Source: Strongylocentrotus droebachiensis (taxonomy: Eukaryota; Echinodermata; Echinoidea; Camarodonta; Strongylocentrotidae). Taken from it: a DNA stretch of 64,000 bases. Each line of letters begins with the position of its first letter. The stretch's first letter is position 1. This document shows, piece after piece, positions 18,863 through 32,266 of the stretch. The stretch covers positions 744,001 through 808,000 of the forward strand of contig JAVYIG010000096.1 in the NCBI GenBank assembly GCA_035222895.1, written 5' to 3'. Made by a program: the position numbers and the translations under genes. A model generated the notes under the pieces. That model was given only the letters and a program-made list of their open reading frames with translations, was not told the origin of the DNA and did not search any database.

Positions 18863-21800
18863 CTTCCATTACGTAATCATTAAAAGGATTCGCATATATA
18901 CAACATTTTCCTGCTATACGTTGTACCGCAGGAAAATACAAATCTCCCTGGTATACCTTACAGTCCAAACGATAAATATGTGCCTTAAACGAAGCAGGCG
19001 ACAATCGGCGTAGCAGACGAGACTTGATAGTAATTTTGTATGTGAGATTGCTTTGCTAAATATAAATTACTTTGTTAATAAATATCAACTAACATTTATT
19101 TTACATATCTTTAAACCATCATTGATATTGAATAATTCATGAGTGAGTAAAAGAAACATACCAAACTATACAATGATATGAAATGCTTGGTGGCAATTAG
19201 GGGAGTTTGACTTGATGACCGATTGCACCCCTCTGTTAATAACCGAATAGTCCATGGTGTGTCATGAATATTCATGTTTTTGCTTACCCCGGCAAAATGT
19301 TTGCTTTTACTAAATGGAAAAATTACGGTGGGGGGTTGGATGAAATGGACATAATAAACATAGCAGAAGTGATAATTGATAATGCATGCTTCTTATCTTT
19401 CGTGTGCTTGACCTATAATCTTACAATCGCTTGGCAGACTGAGTCCAAAGTTCGACTTGTTTTACATGTGTATTATAGGCAATGGCGAGCTTGCAACCTA
19501 TTTTGAAAAATTACGGTGGGTGAACTTTCAAAAGTCAATGAGAGATGAGGGCTCCAATGGAAGAGCTAGTGACGTCGGGGTGGATGTGCTTTTCGTTTAA
19601 ACAATTTTTTTTTTTTTTTTTAACGATTAAAAAAAAAAACGTCCATAGGCTAACATGTTAGGCTGCTGACTCTGACGATAGGGGGCGTTGTGAAATGAGA
19701 CTAAACGGAGCAATATGTGGATATTTGTAAATCCCTGAAAAAAAAACTTTCTTTATAGTTGTTATTTCATTCATTTCTTTTTTTTGGGAAATCACACATT
19801 TTCAGTAATTACGTTAGTTTATGTTGAAGTTTACTTTTTATTTGTTCGTTTGTTTCTTTCTTTTTTCTTGTGATTTTTTAATTCATGTTTCGAGATATCG
19901 CGATAACGAAAGCGGGACGGGAGGACGTAAAGACGGACAACCCGAATAAATAATGCCTTTGGCACCACCTGCGGTGGGCGGAGGCATAACGAAAACGCTC
20001 AAAAGCTTTTACCAAACTTGTCATGCTTGTGTACGTAGTTTCATATAACACTTAGTGGCGGAGATCTTCAACAACATCGTATCCATTATTTCAAAACCGA
20101 ACAGTACACTTCTGTATTGATTTTCTTAATCAATACTCAACTATATGTTTGAGACGTACATTAGGCTTTATACTCGTTCTAGTTGATTGCCTTAAAAGTT
20201 TATTAGGGAGTATGAGCCCCCCCCCCCCCCCCCTCCCCCCCCCCCTCTCCTCGTTTGCCAACCCTCCAAAAACTGCTCCTCTTGATTGCCGCCTTTTTTA
20301 TAATCCGTTCCCGCCTAAACTGACAAGCTTATGTTAATTGGTGCTAGTCGATGAATAACAGAATTATCAAAATGCAATCGGACTCTATTTGCCTTATACC
20401 CGATAAAAAATATCAAAAAAAATGTAAATATAATTTCGTGCAATCCCGCGTCATTTCTGAGTGACCTTTTGTAGTTTGCGTAAGATAAGTAAGGATATTC
20501 ATCCCTTGGCATCGTGTTAAAATCATTGATTAAAGGCATTATGACAATAACTAAATTTCCTTCAATGAAGTTATCCCTTATTAAACACATGCATCAATGA
20601 TATGAGTGTAAAAGGATGGGATCCATACCAGAACATGTAAGTGAAATGTTCTGCAAACCATCCCAAATCTGGGGGAGGGTGAGTGGGCGTGTACGGTACC
20701 TAACCGAGGACACCCATAACTAAACATAATACAGGACCACTCGCAAAATATCTTCGTTTCCAGGACCCTGTACATTATTCAAAGTTTGATGACCTTTTAT
20801 ATTATCATGTACGTTTATTTCGGTGCTCCATTCGCATGCAAAGAAATGTTCAACAAATCATTAGGCCCTTGGTTATGTAGTACTTTTGAAAATCGTTCTA
20901 AGAATGTTATATTCAGAAAAACATGATGTCCTTGAACATGTAATAACATACAGATATGTACATTATGAGTTGTTTTTTAACGCCGGAATCGCATATGCGT
21001 CAGTGTTTGTGTATTAGAGGGTGGCAAAAGAAGTAATATCACAAATATTCTGAATGAGAAGTCAAATCTAAAGAAGGTGGGGTTTTTTTTAATTTCATTT
21101 GAATTCTGCGTTTATCCAACTATGATAACTGAATATCAAAAAAACATATTAACGTAAGGTATGATACAAAATATACAAAACAATAATAGCTTCATGTCGA
21201 TTTTTTTTTTTTTTTACACATAAAGAGCTTAGTTCCAAAAGGAGTAAATCCACTCTTGATGAAAATTGAGTTATTGATATCAGAACATTGTTTACTTAAG
21301 TACCCGTTTTTCAACAATATTTGTTACCTAAATTTTGGGAGCAATTATGAAAAAATACACCTTTTAATTTTTTTTTTTTTATAGACGCCTGTACACAATC
21401 TAGGAAATAATTTCTTTTTTCTCCGAACTTACAAAAATGGATTAAGCTCCTTTTGGAATTAAGCTCGTCATATATACATAATAACGAAACCTAATATTTC
21501 TATGATATATTATTATAAATTCAAAGTATTATTCGAACTATCTGTGGCAAAAGTGCAGGAGACCGCAATCATAAACGATGCTTGACTTGGATGTCGGCCT
21601 CAAAAGAAAAATCTTAAGGTGAAATTTAGAATAAAAATGTGTTATATGACGACCTGGGTCTAAATAACGGTATAAATCCAAACCGAGGCCAACCATAACA
21701 ACTGTGCATTCACCTCCGGGACAATCTCGCAAAACGTCGTCCTTTCCAGGACCCTGTAAAATATCTAAAGTTTGATGACCTTTTAGATATCATATACGTT

Positions 21801-24498
21801 TATTCATCTGCCAAACGTTTGTTCAAAGAGTGATAGAAGTTAATAAATATCAGAATTATCCAAAATATATGAAGATTATGTTTGCGTTATGCCTGATAAA
21901 GAATATATAAATACATGTAAATATAATTTCGGGCAACCCCGCGTCGTTTGTGAGTGACCTTTGTAGTTCGCGTTAGACAAGTAAGGATATACACCCCTTG
22001 GTATTATATTTCAATCGTGAGTTAACATCATTATAGTCATAATTAATATTATAGTAGAAGAAGTAACCTCTCTTTAAATACAGGCACAAAACATAATTTT
22101 ACCAAGAAAAAAAACAAATGAGATCTATACTGGAATATGTAAATATGATGTTCATCAAGCCTTTTAAATGTTGGTTTTGACAATTGGTGGTAGAGGGAGA
22201 GGGAGAGACAACAACAAAATTATGCGAAACATTCTGACTGTTCTTTTGAAATTCACGAAGGTGGTTCTATTGAAACCATCATTATATCCTAATAGAGACA
22301 ACATTTCTTACTTTAGTACACTATTTGTAAAACAATGACTTATTTTTAATACGCTGTACAAATCGTAATAAAAGGTGCTCACATGTTGGGTAGTAGAGTG
22401 CCAATGTTGATTTAGTGTGAGCTATGATCTGTGCTTAGACAAGTGGAGAAATCCGGAGTTTTGAGAGCGTAAAAATAGTTAGGTTAGGATTCTTTGTTCT
22501 TGTTATCTTACAAACTTAGGCAATCGCCTTTATTTGTAATTGATGTAGGCCAGGGGCCTTGCGAAAATCAGTTTTTGAACTGACAATGCAATCATGATTT
22601 AAAATAAGGAGTAATTTTTTACATCAATGGATAAATGATCTTTCTACACGCTTGTTAATTTGTTTTCATAGTTTCATGTAGCCTGAACCACAGACGTGTT
22701 ATTTCTGTCGCAAATAATTACGCTCAAAGGATGACAGTAAATAATGAGTAGCAGAATAATTATGTAGATTCTGTTTGCATTACTTATAATGAACAATATA
22801 CAAATAAATTTAAATATAATTCTGAGTCATCTTTGTAGTTTGCGTGTAATTATAGTCACGTTCTCCATCCCTGCATGGCATGATAAATGTATGGGTCGAT
22901 AGCATAACTATTTACCAAGCTATCTGTGAATATTTTACGACCCTTTCTCGTGACTGTTGGTCCCGAAAGATCCTAAAGCTGGTTTCCAATCTTACTTTTA
23001 AATGAATGCAATTGAAATAAATGAAGGCCTTGGGACTTCTAGAACGAGGTCAAGCAAATTCTTAAAATCAAATCTTGCTTTCAAAGTATGTACATAAACA
23101 AATAGTCATTGTGTAACTCGAAAGTTTAATTTCTTTTAACCAGTAATGCTACTTGTACTGTACAATCGTGGACAAATATGCATGAGTACTGAAACCGTTA
23201 CATTCGATTAATATTTGAAAATTCCCTTATGTATAGATTTTGTAAGTCTCCCTGAGTTTCTTATGAGTTTACATCGGAACCCCCCCCCCCCCCCCTGAGT
23301 TACATGCGGTGTTAGAAAGGTCACACTCTTGAGCAGGGTTTTTCCAGGGAGGTTTAATGTGAGTTTGGGGGTATATGTAGTTGCATAGCCATTACTTCAA
23401 CTGTAAGTTCTAGATTAAAACAAACACGGTTTTGTACAGTAAGTCTAAATATCCATATCATGTTAAAGGGATCCGGTCTCAGATTCTGAAACAAAATTCT
23501 GGATTTAGCTCATGCTGCAAATTTCAGTAGCTTTTAACCCAAAAATGTCATTTGTCGCAAATGACAAAGCTTTGTAAAATGGGGCAAAATCTAACTATGA
23601 ATATGCTAGGGATGAGGGCGGTTGGTGTAGGCGAAAGAAAAAGATCCTTACTTAATGTGCGTATTTGAATGGAGGGGGATAATTCAACCAAAAATGTTCG
23701 TGTTTTAGTGTACAACTCTTCATATTTAGTACAATAGAAGTAATAACTGGAGAAACAGCCCCTCCCCTCCCCCCCCCCCACCCTGAGAGTTGACACCACG
23801 TACCCTTTCAGTCTCCTTAAAACGTAATTTATAGTCATTCAAAAACTCCACAGTACACATTATTTTATATTTTCTTAATAAAAGGTTCTCAAGTGAATTT
23901 ACACACTGTTATTCACAAGGTCATTACATGACAACTACTCAACTGTATCTTGAAGACGTACATTATGATTTTATAGTTGTTCTAGTTGATTGCGAGCAAA
24001 GTTTCTCAGGGAGTTTGAGAACCCCTCCTCATTCCTTCGACCCCTTGAAAAACCCTTAAACGCTCTTGATTGCCGCCTTCTGTCTATAATTCCTTCCCGT
24101 CTAAACTGAAAAGCCTGTGTTTATTGGTTGATATTAGTTGATGAATAACAGAATTATCTACAATATTCTATGCATATTCTATTTCCGTAATGCCTGATAA
24201 AGAATAGACAGATAAATGTAAACATCATCTCGTGTAATAATCCTTCGTTTCTGAGTGACCTTTATAGTTTGCGTAAGATAAGTGATAATATACATTATAT
24301 CTATTGCTATAATCTTTAAATCGTATATCAAAGGCATTATGAGAATAATTTTCCTGTAGGAGAAGCTACTTCTCGTTAAATACATGCATCAAACATATGA
24401 CAGAAAACCAAAAAATGGGATCCATATCGAAACGTGTAAATGTGATGTTCAACAAGCCATCCAAATCTTGGTTTTGCGTATTAGACGTTGAGGGGGCG

Positions 24499-25366
24499 CA
24501 CAGTGGGCCAGGGAGGAACCAAAGTGCGCCAAAACTCATGTTTGGGGATTTATTTTTTTATAAATCCAGAGGAAATGTTTGGATTTCCAGGGATTTTCGC
24601 TTAAATGTTATTACAAACATTTTTTCTGATGTCTAAGCTTTAAGTTGATACCAGATTTGGCTGCCCGATTCTGCCTGTTATTATGTTAGAGCCGTTTTCC
24701 TTGCAACATTGCCCCGAAAAATGTGTTTATTTTGGTCCGCGGTGTCAGAACAAGTGTCACGCGCCCCCTCGCGCCGTGATTTATGACCACGAATCCTTCA
24801 TGATTCAGCCGCGGACCAAAAAAAACCCACATTTTCGGGGCAATGTGGCAAGGGAAATCGGCTCTAACATAACAACGGGCAAGATCGGGCAAATTTGGTA
24901 TCAACTTGAAGCTTAGACATCAGAGAAAATGGTGGTATTAAAATTTAAGCGGTACATTGCAGAGATCTAAACATTTCTTCTGGATTTATAAAAAACATGG
25001 ATAATTAGTCCATTTTTCAGTGAATTACGCTATAATATATCATGAAGATTGTGTTTCTATTAATTTTAACCCATTCATTCAACGAAATGAACTATCAGGA
25101 ATATGTGAGAGCAATTTCATATCAATAACTTAAAAACTTCATGTTGAATTGAAAGATTTATAAAATAAGTCACTTTTGCACTAAAACTGTGAATATATAG
25201 GATTTCGCTGTTTGAAGTATACCCTTATTGTGCATACCGGAATTAAATATTTTACTGAGGTATTCCTCTATGTATTACCTTTCAACTGGGCAAGAAAAAA
25301 AATTGAAAAAAATAAATCACCCAAACTTAGTTTTGGCGCACTTTGGTTCCTCCCTGGCCCACTGTG
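24499..25366. mobile_element. 868 bp element with CACAGTG termini and 5 bp GC-rich target duplication (Transib/ProtoRAG-like, non-autonomous)
   Basis: Both ends read CACAGTGGGCCAGGGAGGAA inward and stay identical for about 38 bases. The flanks are GGGCG on each side (24,494-24,498 and 25,367-25,371). The paralogous site at 15.9 kb reads GTTGAGGAGGTGGGGAGGC, an empty version of this site. Transib and RAG-type transposons have CACnnTG termini and 5 bp, often GC-rich, duplications (family knowledge), and CACAGTG is the RSS heptamer. The inside is a further palindrome (24,627-24,928). There is no transposase frame, so it would need a helper. Confidence 0.72.
24627..24928. repeat. Internal palindrome of the CACAGTG element
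   Basis: CTGATGTCTAAGCTT, ACATTGCCCCGAAAA and TTGGTCCGCGG on the left have reverse complements on the right (CCGCGGACCAA, TTTTCGGGGCAATGT, AAGCTTAGACATCAG), giving arms of about 140 bases. Confidence 0.85.
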
Positions 25367-26314
25367 GGGCGGGGAGACAAAAAAAAAGTCATGCGAACTG
25401 CTCTGAATTTTCATTCACATTTTTCAAAGGCGGTTCTTTCAAAACTAATTACCGTGGTCTAAAGTACGGTTTAGCCTTCTATCGTGGTGTAAAATAAGTA
25501 AACACATACATAAACAAATATAAGCGTTTTGTCGCCGACCATTGGACACGGACTGGCGCGCATTGCAATTGTAGAGGTTTAAACCATGTATTAAAATAAC
25601 CTCCTTCATGAACTTGGCCTTCACATGAAGATTATATGGGGAGTATATCCGTTTTAGAATTGATACAGGAGGTGACTGGAAGGCCATTTTAAACTCCCGC
25701 CCCATCCTCGATCTCACACTCTCTGTTATTCACCTCATATTTAAGTTTTATCTTAGACAAAAAGGGTTACAATTGTCCGACTCCAACTGATGTTTCAAGA
25801 AAGGTTACGACAGTGGCAAGGTAAATCGTCGAACCCAAAGTTTGAAGATATAATTTAGTATTAATTTCCTTTTAACTAGTATATTTTGAAAGATGTAATA
25901 AACATTGTCTGCTAAGAGCCAGGAGGCCGTTATCAAAATCGCGATCAGATAAGGCATTTAGTTTCAGCAGATTATTGGATAGAGCGTTAAATCAGTTTAG
26001 TCGTATATTTGGATCTTTGTGAAATCCTGAAAAACGTTATTATTATTTTGTCATTTCATGCATTTTTTTTTTTGGTTTAAATCACTCTTTTTCCGTAATT
26101 ACGTTAGTTTATGTTGAAGTTTACTTTTTATTTGTTCGTTTTTTTTCTTTCTTTTTTTCATGTGATATTTTTATTCATGTTTCGAGATATCGCGATAACG
26201 AAAGCGGGACGGACGTTAAGACGGACAACCCAAAAGATTAATGCCTTTGGCACAACTTGCGGTGGGCGGAGGTATAACCAAAAAGCTCAAAAGCTTTTAC
26301 CGAACTTGTCGTGC

Positions 26315-29300
26315 TTGTGTACGGTGTTTCATATAGCACTAAGTGGCTGTGATCTTCAACAAGATCTTATTCATTAGTTCAAAACCTCAAAGTACACTTC
26401 TATTCTTATTTTCTTAATCAATACTCAACTATATGTTTGAGACGTACATTGGGCTTCATACTCGTTCTAGTTGATTGCCTTCTAAGTTTATAAGGGAGTT
26501 TGACCCCCACCCTCCTCATTTGTCGACCCCTCCCAAAACTGCTCCTCTTGATTGCCGCCGTGTTTCAATAATTCCTTCCCGCCTAAACTGACAAGCCTAT
26601 GTTTATTGGGCGCTATTAGTTGATAAATAACAGAATTATCAAAAATGCATCTCGACTCTATTTGCCTTATACCCGATAACAAAATTAAAACAAATTTAAA
26701 TATAATTTCGTGCAATCCCGCGTCATTTCTGAGTGACCTTTTGTAGTTTGCATAAGATAAGCCTGGTAATACATCCCTTGGATTCGTGTTAAAATCACAG
26801 GTTAAAATCATTATGACAATAACTAAATTTCCTTCATATGAAGTTATCCCTTATTTAACACATGCATCAATCGTTTGAGTGGAAAAGGATGTGATCCATA
26901 CCAGAACATGTAAGTGCAATGTTCTGCAAACCATCCCAAATCTTGGGGAGGGTGTGTGGGTGTGTACGGTACCTAACTGAGGACACCCAGAACTTAACAT
27001 ACACTTACAGGACCACTCGCAAAACATCCTCGTTTCCAGGAGCCTCTAAATTGTTCAAAGTTTGATGACGTTTCATATATCATGGACGTTTATTTCGGTG
27101 CTCCATTCGCATACAAACAAAAAGTTTGATAAATCATTAGGTCCTTGGTTATGCAATACATTTTCAAATCGTTCTCAGAATGTTATATTCAGAAAATATA
27201 TGTCCTTGAACATGTATAAACATACAGATGTGAACATTATGAGTTGTTTTATTTACGCAAGAAACGCATATGCGTAAGTGTTTGTGTGTTGGAGGGAGGC
27301 AAAAGAAGTTATCACAAATATTCTGAATGAGAAGTCAAATCTAACGAAGGCGGGTTTTTTTAATTTACTTTGATATTGCATTTTTCAAACTATGATAACT
27401 GAATATCAACAAAACATATAAATGTAAGGTACAATACAAATTATACAAAATAATAATAACTTCATGTCGAAATGTTTGTTTGTAACATAATAATAGTGTA
27501 AACTTATAGAGCGCACACACCAGGGACGCACATGAAGAGCTTAGTTCCAAAAGGAGTAAATCCACTTTTGATGAAAATTGAGTTATTGATATCAGAACGT
27601 TGCTCACTTAAGTACCCGTCTTTAAACAAAAATATTTACCTAAATTTTGTGAGCAATTATGAAAAATGCACCTTTTGATTTTACTTTTTTTATAGACGCC
27701 TGTAAACAATCTGGGAAACTATTTCCTTGTTATCCAAACTTACAAAAATGAATTTAGCTCTTGTTGGAATTAAACTCTTCATATATACATAATAACGAAA
27801 CTTATTATTTGTATGACATATTATTATAAATTTAAAGTATTATCCGAACTATCTATGGCAAAAGTGCAGGAGACCGCAATCATAAGCGATGCTTGACAAG
27901 GATGTCGGCCTCAAAAGAAAAATCTTAAGGTGAAATTTAGAATAAAAACCTGGGTCTAAATAACGGTATAAATCCAAACCGAGGCCAACCATAACAACTT
28001 TGCATTCACCTCCAGGACCCTGTAAAATATCTAAAGTTTGATGAACTTTTAGATATCATATACGTTTATTCATCTGCCAAACGTTTCTTCAAAGAGTGAT
28101 AGTAGTTAATAAATAACAGAATTATCCAAAATATATAAAGATTATGTTTGCGTTATGCCTGATAAAGAATATAGAAATAAACGTAAATATAATTTCAGGC
28201 AACCCCGTGTCCTTTCTGAGTGACCTTCGTGGTTCGCGTTAGATAAGTAAGGATATACACCCCTTGGTATTATATTTCAATCGTGAATTTTCCAGTAGAA
28301 GAAGTTACCTCTCTTTAAATACAGGCTTAAAAAATATGAGAGAGAAAAAAAAAAACGATGAGATCTATAGTGGAATATGTAAATCTGATGTTCATCAAGC
28401 CATCAAAATGTTGGTTTTGCTAATTGGAGGTTGAGGGAGTGGGAAAACAACACCAGAATCATGCGAAATTAATCTTCTTTTGAAATTCACGAAGGTGGTT
28501 CTATTGAAACCATTATTATTTCCTAATAAAGACAAGATTTCTTACTGTAATACACTATTTGTAAAAAAAATAATAATACATTATTGTTAATACGATGTAC
28601 AAATCTTAATAAAAGATGCTCACATGTTGGGTAGTAGAGTTGCCAATGTTTATTTAGTGAGAGCTACGATCTGTATAATTAAGCTTAGAAAGATGGAGAA
28701 ATCCGAAGTTTTGAGAGGGGAAACATAGTAAGGGTATGGTTCTTTGTTCTTGTTGTCTTACAAACTTAGGCAATCACCTTTATCTGTAATTGATGTAGGC
28801 CAGGGGCCTTGCGAAAATAAGTTTTTGAACTGACAATGCAATCATGATTTTAAAAAAGGAGTAATTTGTTACATTAATGGATGAATGATCTTTCTGCTCG
28901 CTTGCCCAATTTGTTTTCATAGTTTCATGTAGCCTGAACCACAGACATTTTATTTCTGCCTCCAAAAATTACGCTCAACAGGGGCGGATCCAGGAATTTC
29001 TTCCCCCGGGGGGGGGGGGGGGGTAAGAGGACATATCTTCTTCTTTTTCTACAAAAAATCGCAACGACTCAGCCGGCCGCTGAATAAGCGGAGGGGGGGG
29101 GTTTAAGAGGACATTTTTTGTTTGGGGGGGGGGGGCGGGGGGCCGGGGGGCACGTTCCTGTTTGGCAGTACATTTTTGGCGAATTTAGGGCTGATATCAA
29201 CACTTTCTTGGGGGGGCGGGTGGGGGGGGGCACGTGCCCCCTGTGCCCCTCCCCCTGGATCCGCCACTGCTCAAAGGATGACAGTAAATAATGAGTAACA

Positions 29301-29616
29301 GAATATGTGAAAATGCGCTTCACTTCTGAGTCATCTTTGTAATTTGCGTGCGATTAGGTACGTTCTCCATCCATGCATGGCATGATAAATTTATGAGTCA
29401 ATAGCATAATTGTTTACCAAGCTATCAGTGAATATTTTACGATTTCTTATCGTGACTGTTGGTCCCGAAGTGTCCTAAAGCTGGTTTCCAATCTTAGATA
29501 TTGTTTTTTCTTCTTACTTTTGAAGGAGCTCCCTAACTTTAAAATTAATGAAATTGGAAAGATTTGAGGGCTCGGGGCTTTAAGAACGAGGTCAAGCAAA
29601 TTCTTGAATTAAAAAT
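26315..29616. repeat. Recent 3,302 bp tandem duplication, unit 1
   Basis: Sequence from 26,315 to 28,235 reappears essentially unchanged at an offset of exactly 3,302, and 28,891 onward at an offset of 2,647. The junction at 29,617 joins AATTTG to TTGTGTACGG with a TTG overlap. No gene: the longest frames are shared non-coding by-products. Confidence 0.93.
28979..29269. mobile_element. CAG-ended G-rich MITE, copy in unit 1
   Basis: Ends are CAGGGGCGGATCCAGG and, inverted, CAGTGGCGGATCCAGG. Flanks are CTCAA on both sides (28,974-28,978 and 29,270-29,274), and the paralogous empty site at 22.7 kb has CTCAA once. The inside holds long G runs and no gene. Confidence 0.88.
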
Positions 29617-32266
29617 TTGTGTACGGTGTTTCATATAGCACTAAGTGGCTGTGATCTTCAACAAGATCTTATTCATTAGTTCAAAACCTCAAAGTACACT
29701 TCTATTCTTATTTTCTTAATCAATACTCAACTATATGTTTGAGACGTACATTGGGCTTCATACTCGTTCTAGTTGATTGCCTTCTAAGTTTATAAGGGAG
29801 TTTGACCCCCACCCTCCTCATTTGTCGACCCCTCCCAAAACTGCTCCTCTTGATTGCCGCCGTGTTTCAATAATTCCTTCCCGCCTAAACTGACAAGCCT
29901 ATGTTTATTGGGCGCTATTAGTTGATAAATAACAGAATTATCAAAAATGCATCTCGACTCTATTTGCCTTATACCCGATAACAAAATTAAAACAAATTTA
30001 AATATAATTTCGTGCAATCCCGCGTCATTTCTGAGTGACCTTTTGTAGTTTGCATAAGATAAGCCTGGTAATACATCCCTTGGATTCGTGTTAAAATCAC
30101 AGGTTAAAATCATTATGACAATAACTAAATTTCCTTCATATGAAGTTATCCCTTATTTAACACATGCATCAATCGTTTGAGTGGAAAAGGATGTGATCCA
30201 TACCAGAACATGTAAGTGCAATGTTCTGCAAACCATCCCAAATCTTGGGGAGGGTGTGTGGGTGTGTACGGTACCTAACTGAGGACACCCAGAACTTAAC
30301 ATACACTTACAGGACCACTCGCAAAACATCCTCGTTTCCAGGAGCCTCTAAATTGTTCAAAGTTTGATGACGTTTCATATATCATGGACGTTTATTTCGG
30401 TGCTCCATTCGCATACAAACAAAAAGTTTGATAAATCATTAGGTCCTTGGTTATGCAATACATTTTCAAATCGTTCTCAGAATGTTATATTCAGAAAATA
30501 TATGTCCTTGAACATGTATAAACATACAGATGTGAACATTATGAGTTGTTTTATTTACGCAAGAAACGCATATGCGTAAGTGTTTGTGTGTTGGAGGGAG
30601 GCAAAAGAAGTTATCACAAATATTCTGAATGAGAAGTCAAATCTAACGAAGGCGGGTTTTTTTAATTTACTTTGATATTGCATTTTTCAAACTATGATAA
30701 CTGAATATCAACAAAACATATAAATGTAAGGTACAATACAAATTATACAAAATAATAATAACTTCATGTCGAAATGTTTGTTTGTAACATAATAATAGTG
30801 TAAACTTATAGAGCGCACACACCAGGGACGCACATGAAGAGCTTAGTTCCAAAAGGAGTAAATCCACTTTTGATGAAAATTGAGTTATTGATATCAGAAC
30901 GTTGCTCACTTAAGTACCCGTCTTTAAACAAAAATATTTACCTAAATTTTGTGAGCAATTATGAAAAATGCACCTTTTGATTTTACTTTTTTTATAGACG
31001 CCTGTAAACAATCTGGGAAACTATTTCCTTGTTATCCAAACTTACAAAAATGAATTTAGCTCTTGTTGGAATTAAACTCTTCATATATACATAATAACGA
31101 AACTTATTATTTGTATGACATATTATTATAAATTTAAAGTATTATCCGAACTATCTATGGCAAAAGTGCAGGAGACCGCAATCATAAGCGATGCTTGACA
31201 AGGATGTCGGCCTCAAAAGAAAAATCTTAAGGTGAAATTTAGAATAAAAACCTGGGTCTAAATAACGGTATAAATCCAAACCGAGGCCAACCATAACAAC
31301 TTTGCATTCACCTCCAGGACCCTGTAAAATATCTAAAGTTTGATGAACTTTTAGATATCATATACGTTTATTCATCTGCCAAACGTTTCTTCAAAGAGTG
31401 ATAGTAGTTAATAAATAACAGAATTATCCAAAATATATAAAGATTATGTTTGCGTTATGCCTGATAAAGAATATAGAAATAAACGTAAATATAATTTCAG
31501 GCAACCCCGTGTCCTTTCTGAGTGACCTTCGTGGTTCTTTCTGCTCGCTTGCCCAATTTGTTTTCATAGTTTCATGTAGCCTGAACCACAGACATTTTAT
31601 TTCTGCCTCCAAAAATTACGCTCAACAGGGGCGGATCCAGGAATTTCTTCCCCCGGGGGGGGGGGGGGGGTAAGAGGACATATCTTCTTCTTTTTCTACA
31701 AAAAATCGCAACGACTCAGCCGGCCGCTGAATAAGCGGAGGGGGGGGGTTTAAGAGGACATTTTTTGTTTGGGGGGGGGGGGGCGGGGGGCCGGGGGGCA
31801 CGTTCCTGTTTGGCAGTACATTTTTGGCGAATTTAGGGCTGATATCAACACTTTCTTGGGGGGGCGGGTGGGGGGGGGCACGTGCCCCCTGTGCCCCTCC
31901 CCCTGGATCCGCCACTGCTCAAAGGATGACAGTAAATAATGAGTAACAGAATATGTGAAAATGCGCTTCACTTCTGAGTCATCTTTGTAATTTGCGTGCG
32001 ATTAGGTACGTTCTCCATCCATGCATGGCATGATAAATTTATGAGTCAATAGCATAATTGTTTACCAAGCTATCAGTGAATATTTTACGATTTCTTATCG
32101 TGACTGTTGGTCCCGAAGTGTCCTAAAGCTGGTTTCCAATCTTAGATATTGTTTTTTCTTCTTACTTTTGAAGGAGCTCCCTAACTTTAAAATTAATGAA
32201 ATTGGAAAGATTTGAGGGCTCGGGGCTTTAAGAACGAGGTCAAGCAAATTCTTGAATTAAAAATTT
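29617..32266. repeat. Recent tandem duplication, unit 2 (655 bp shorter)
   Basis: Identical to unit 1 apart from a clean loss of bases matching 28,236-28,890, joined at 31,537 with a short TC overlap, and a one-base difference in a G run. It ends where AAATTTG runs on into CTCTAATG. Confidence 0.92.
31626..31917. mobile_element. CAG-ended G-rich MITE, copy in unit 2
   Basis: Same element and same CTCAA flanks as the copy 2.65 kb to the left, so it was carried along by the tandem duplication rather than inserted anew. Confidence 0.88.

Larger units (their letters stand above)
13084..19717. mobile_element. 6.6 kb element with about 770 bp terminal inverted repeats
   Basis: Left arm 13,084-13,855 and right arm 18,957-19,717 are reverse complements over their length, with small indels. 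They share CATATTGCTCCGTTTAGTCT at the tips and GCGACAATCGGCGTAGCAGA near the inner ends. Between them lie copies of the 14-32 kb repeat family (13.9-16.5 kb), TC- and TA-rich microsatellites and a short coding relic near the right arm. It could be a long-TIR DNA transposon, or a host segment flanked by inverted copies of one repeat. The left tip interrupts a known repeat, which supports insertion. No target duplication is clear. Confidence 0.7.
19730..26000. repeat. Older copy of the dispersed repeat block (copy I)
   Basis: This stretch parallels 25,990-32,500 in the same order but with many substitutions and indels. It includes a GCCTTTGGCACCACCTGCGG hairpin-ended repeat near 19.95 kb, also present at 26.24 kb. 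It holds the unoccupied version of the site filled by the CAG-ended element in the later copies (22,725-22,740). No gene seen. Confidence 0.75.

Noticed and set aside
26488-26811. 107-residue frame, also at 29,790-30,113
   Set aside because: The identity of the copies is explained by the recent tandem duplication; the diverged copies at 14.2 and 20.5 kb do not keep the frame.
28979-31971. Proline- or glycine-rich frames in the G-rich MITEs
   Set aside because: They come from homopolymer runs and disappear with run-length changes.
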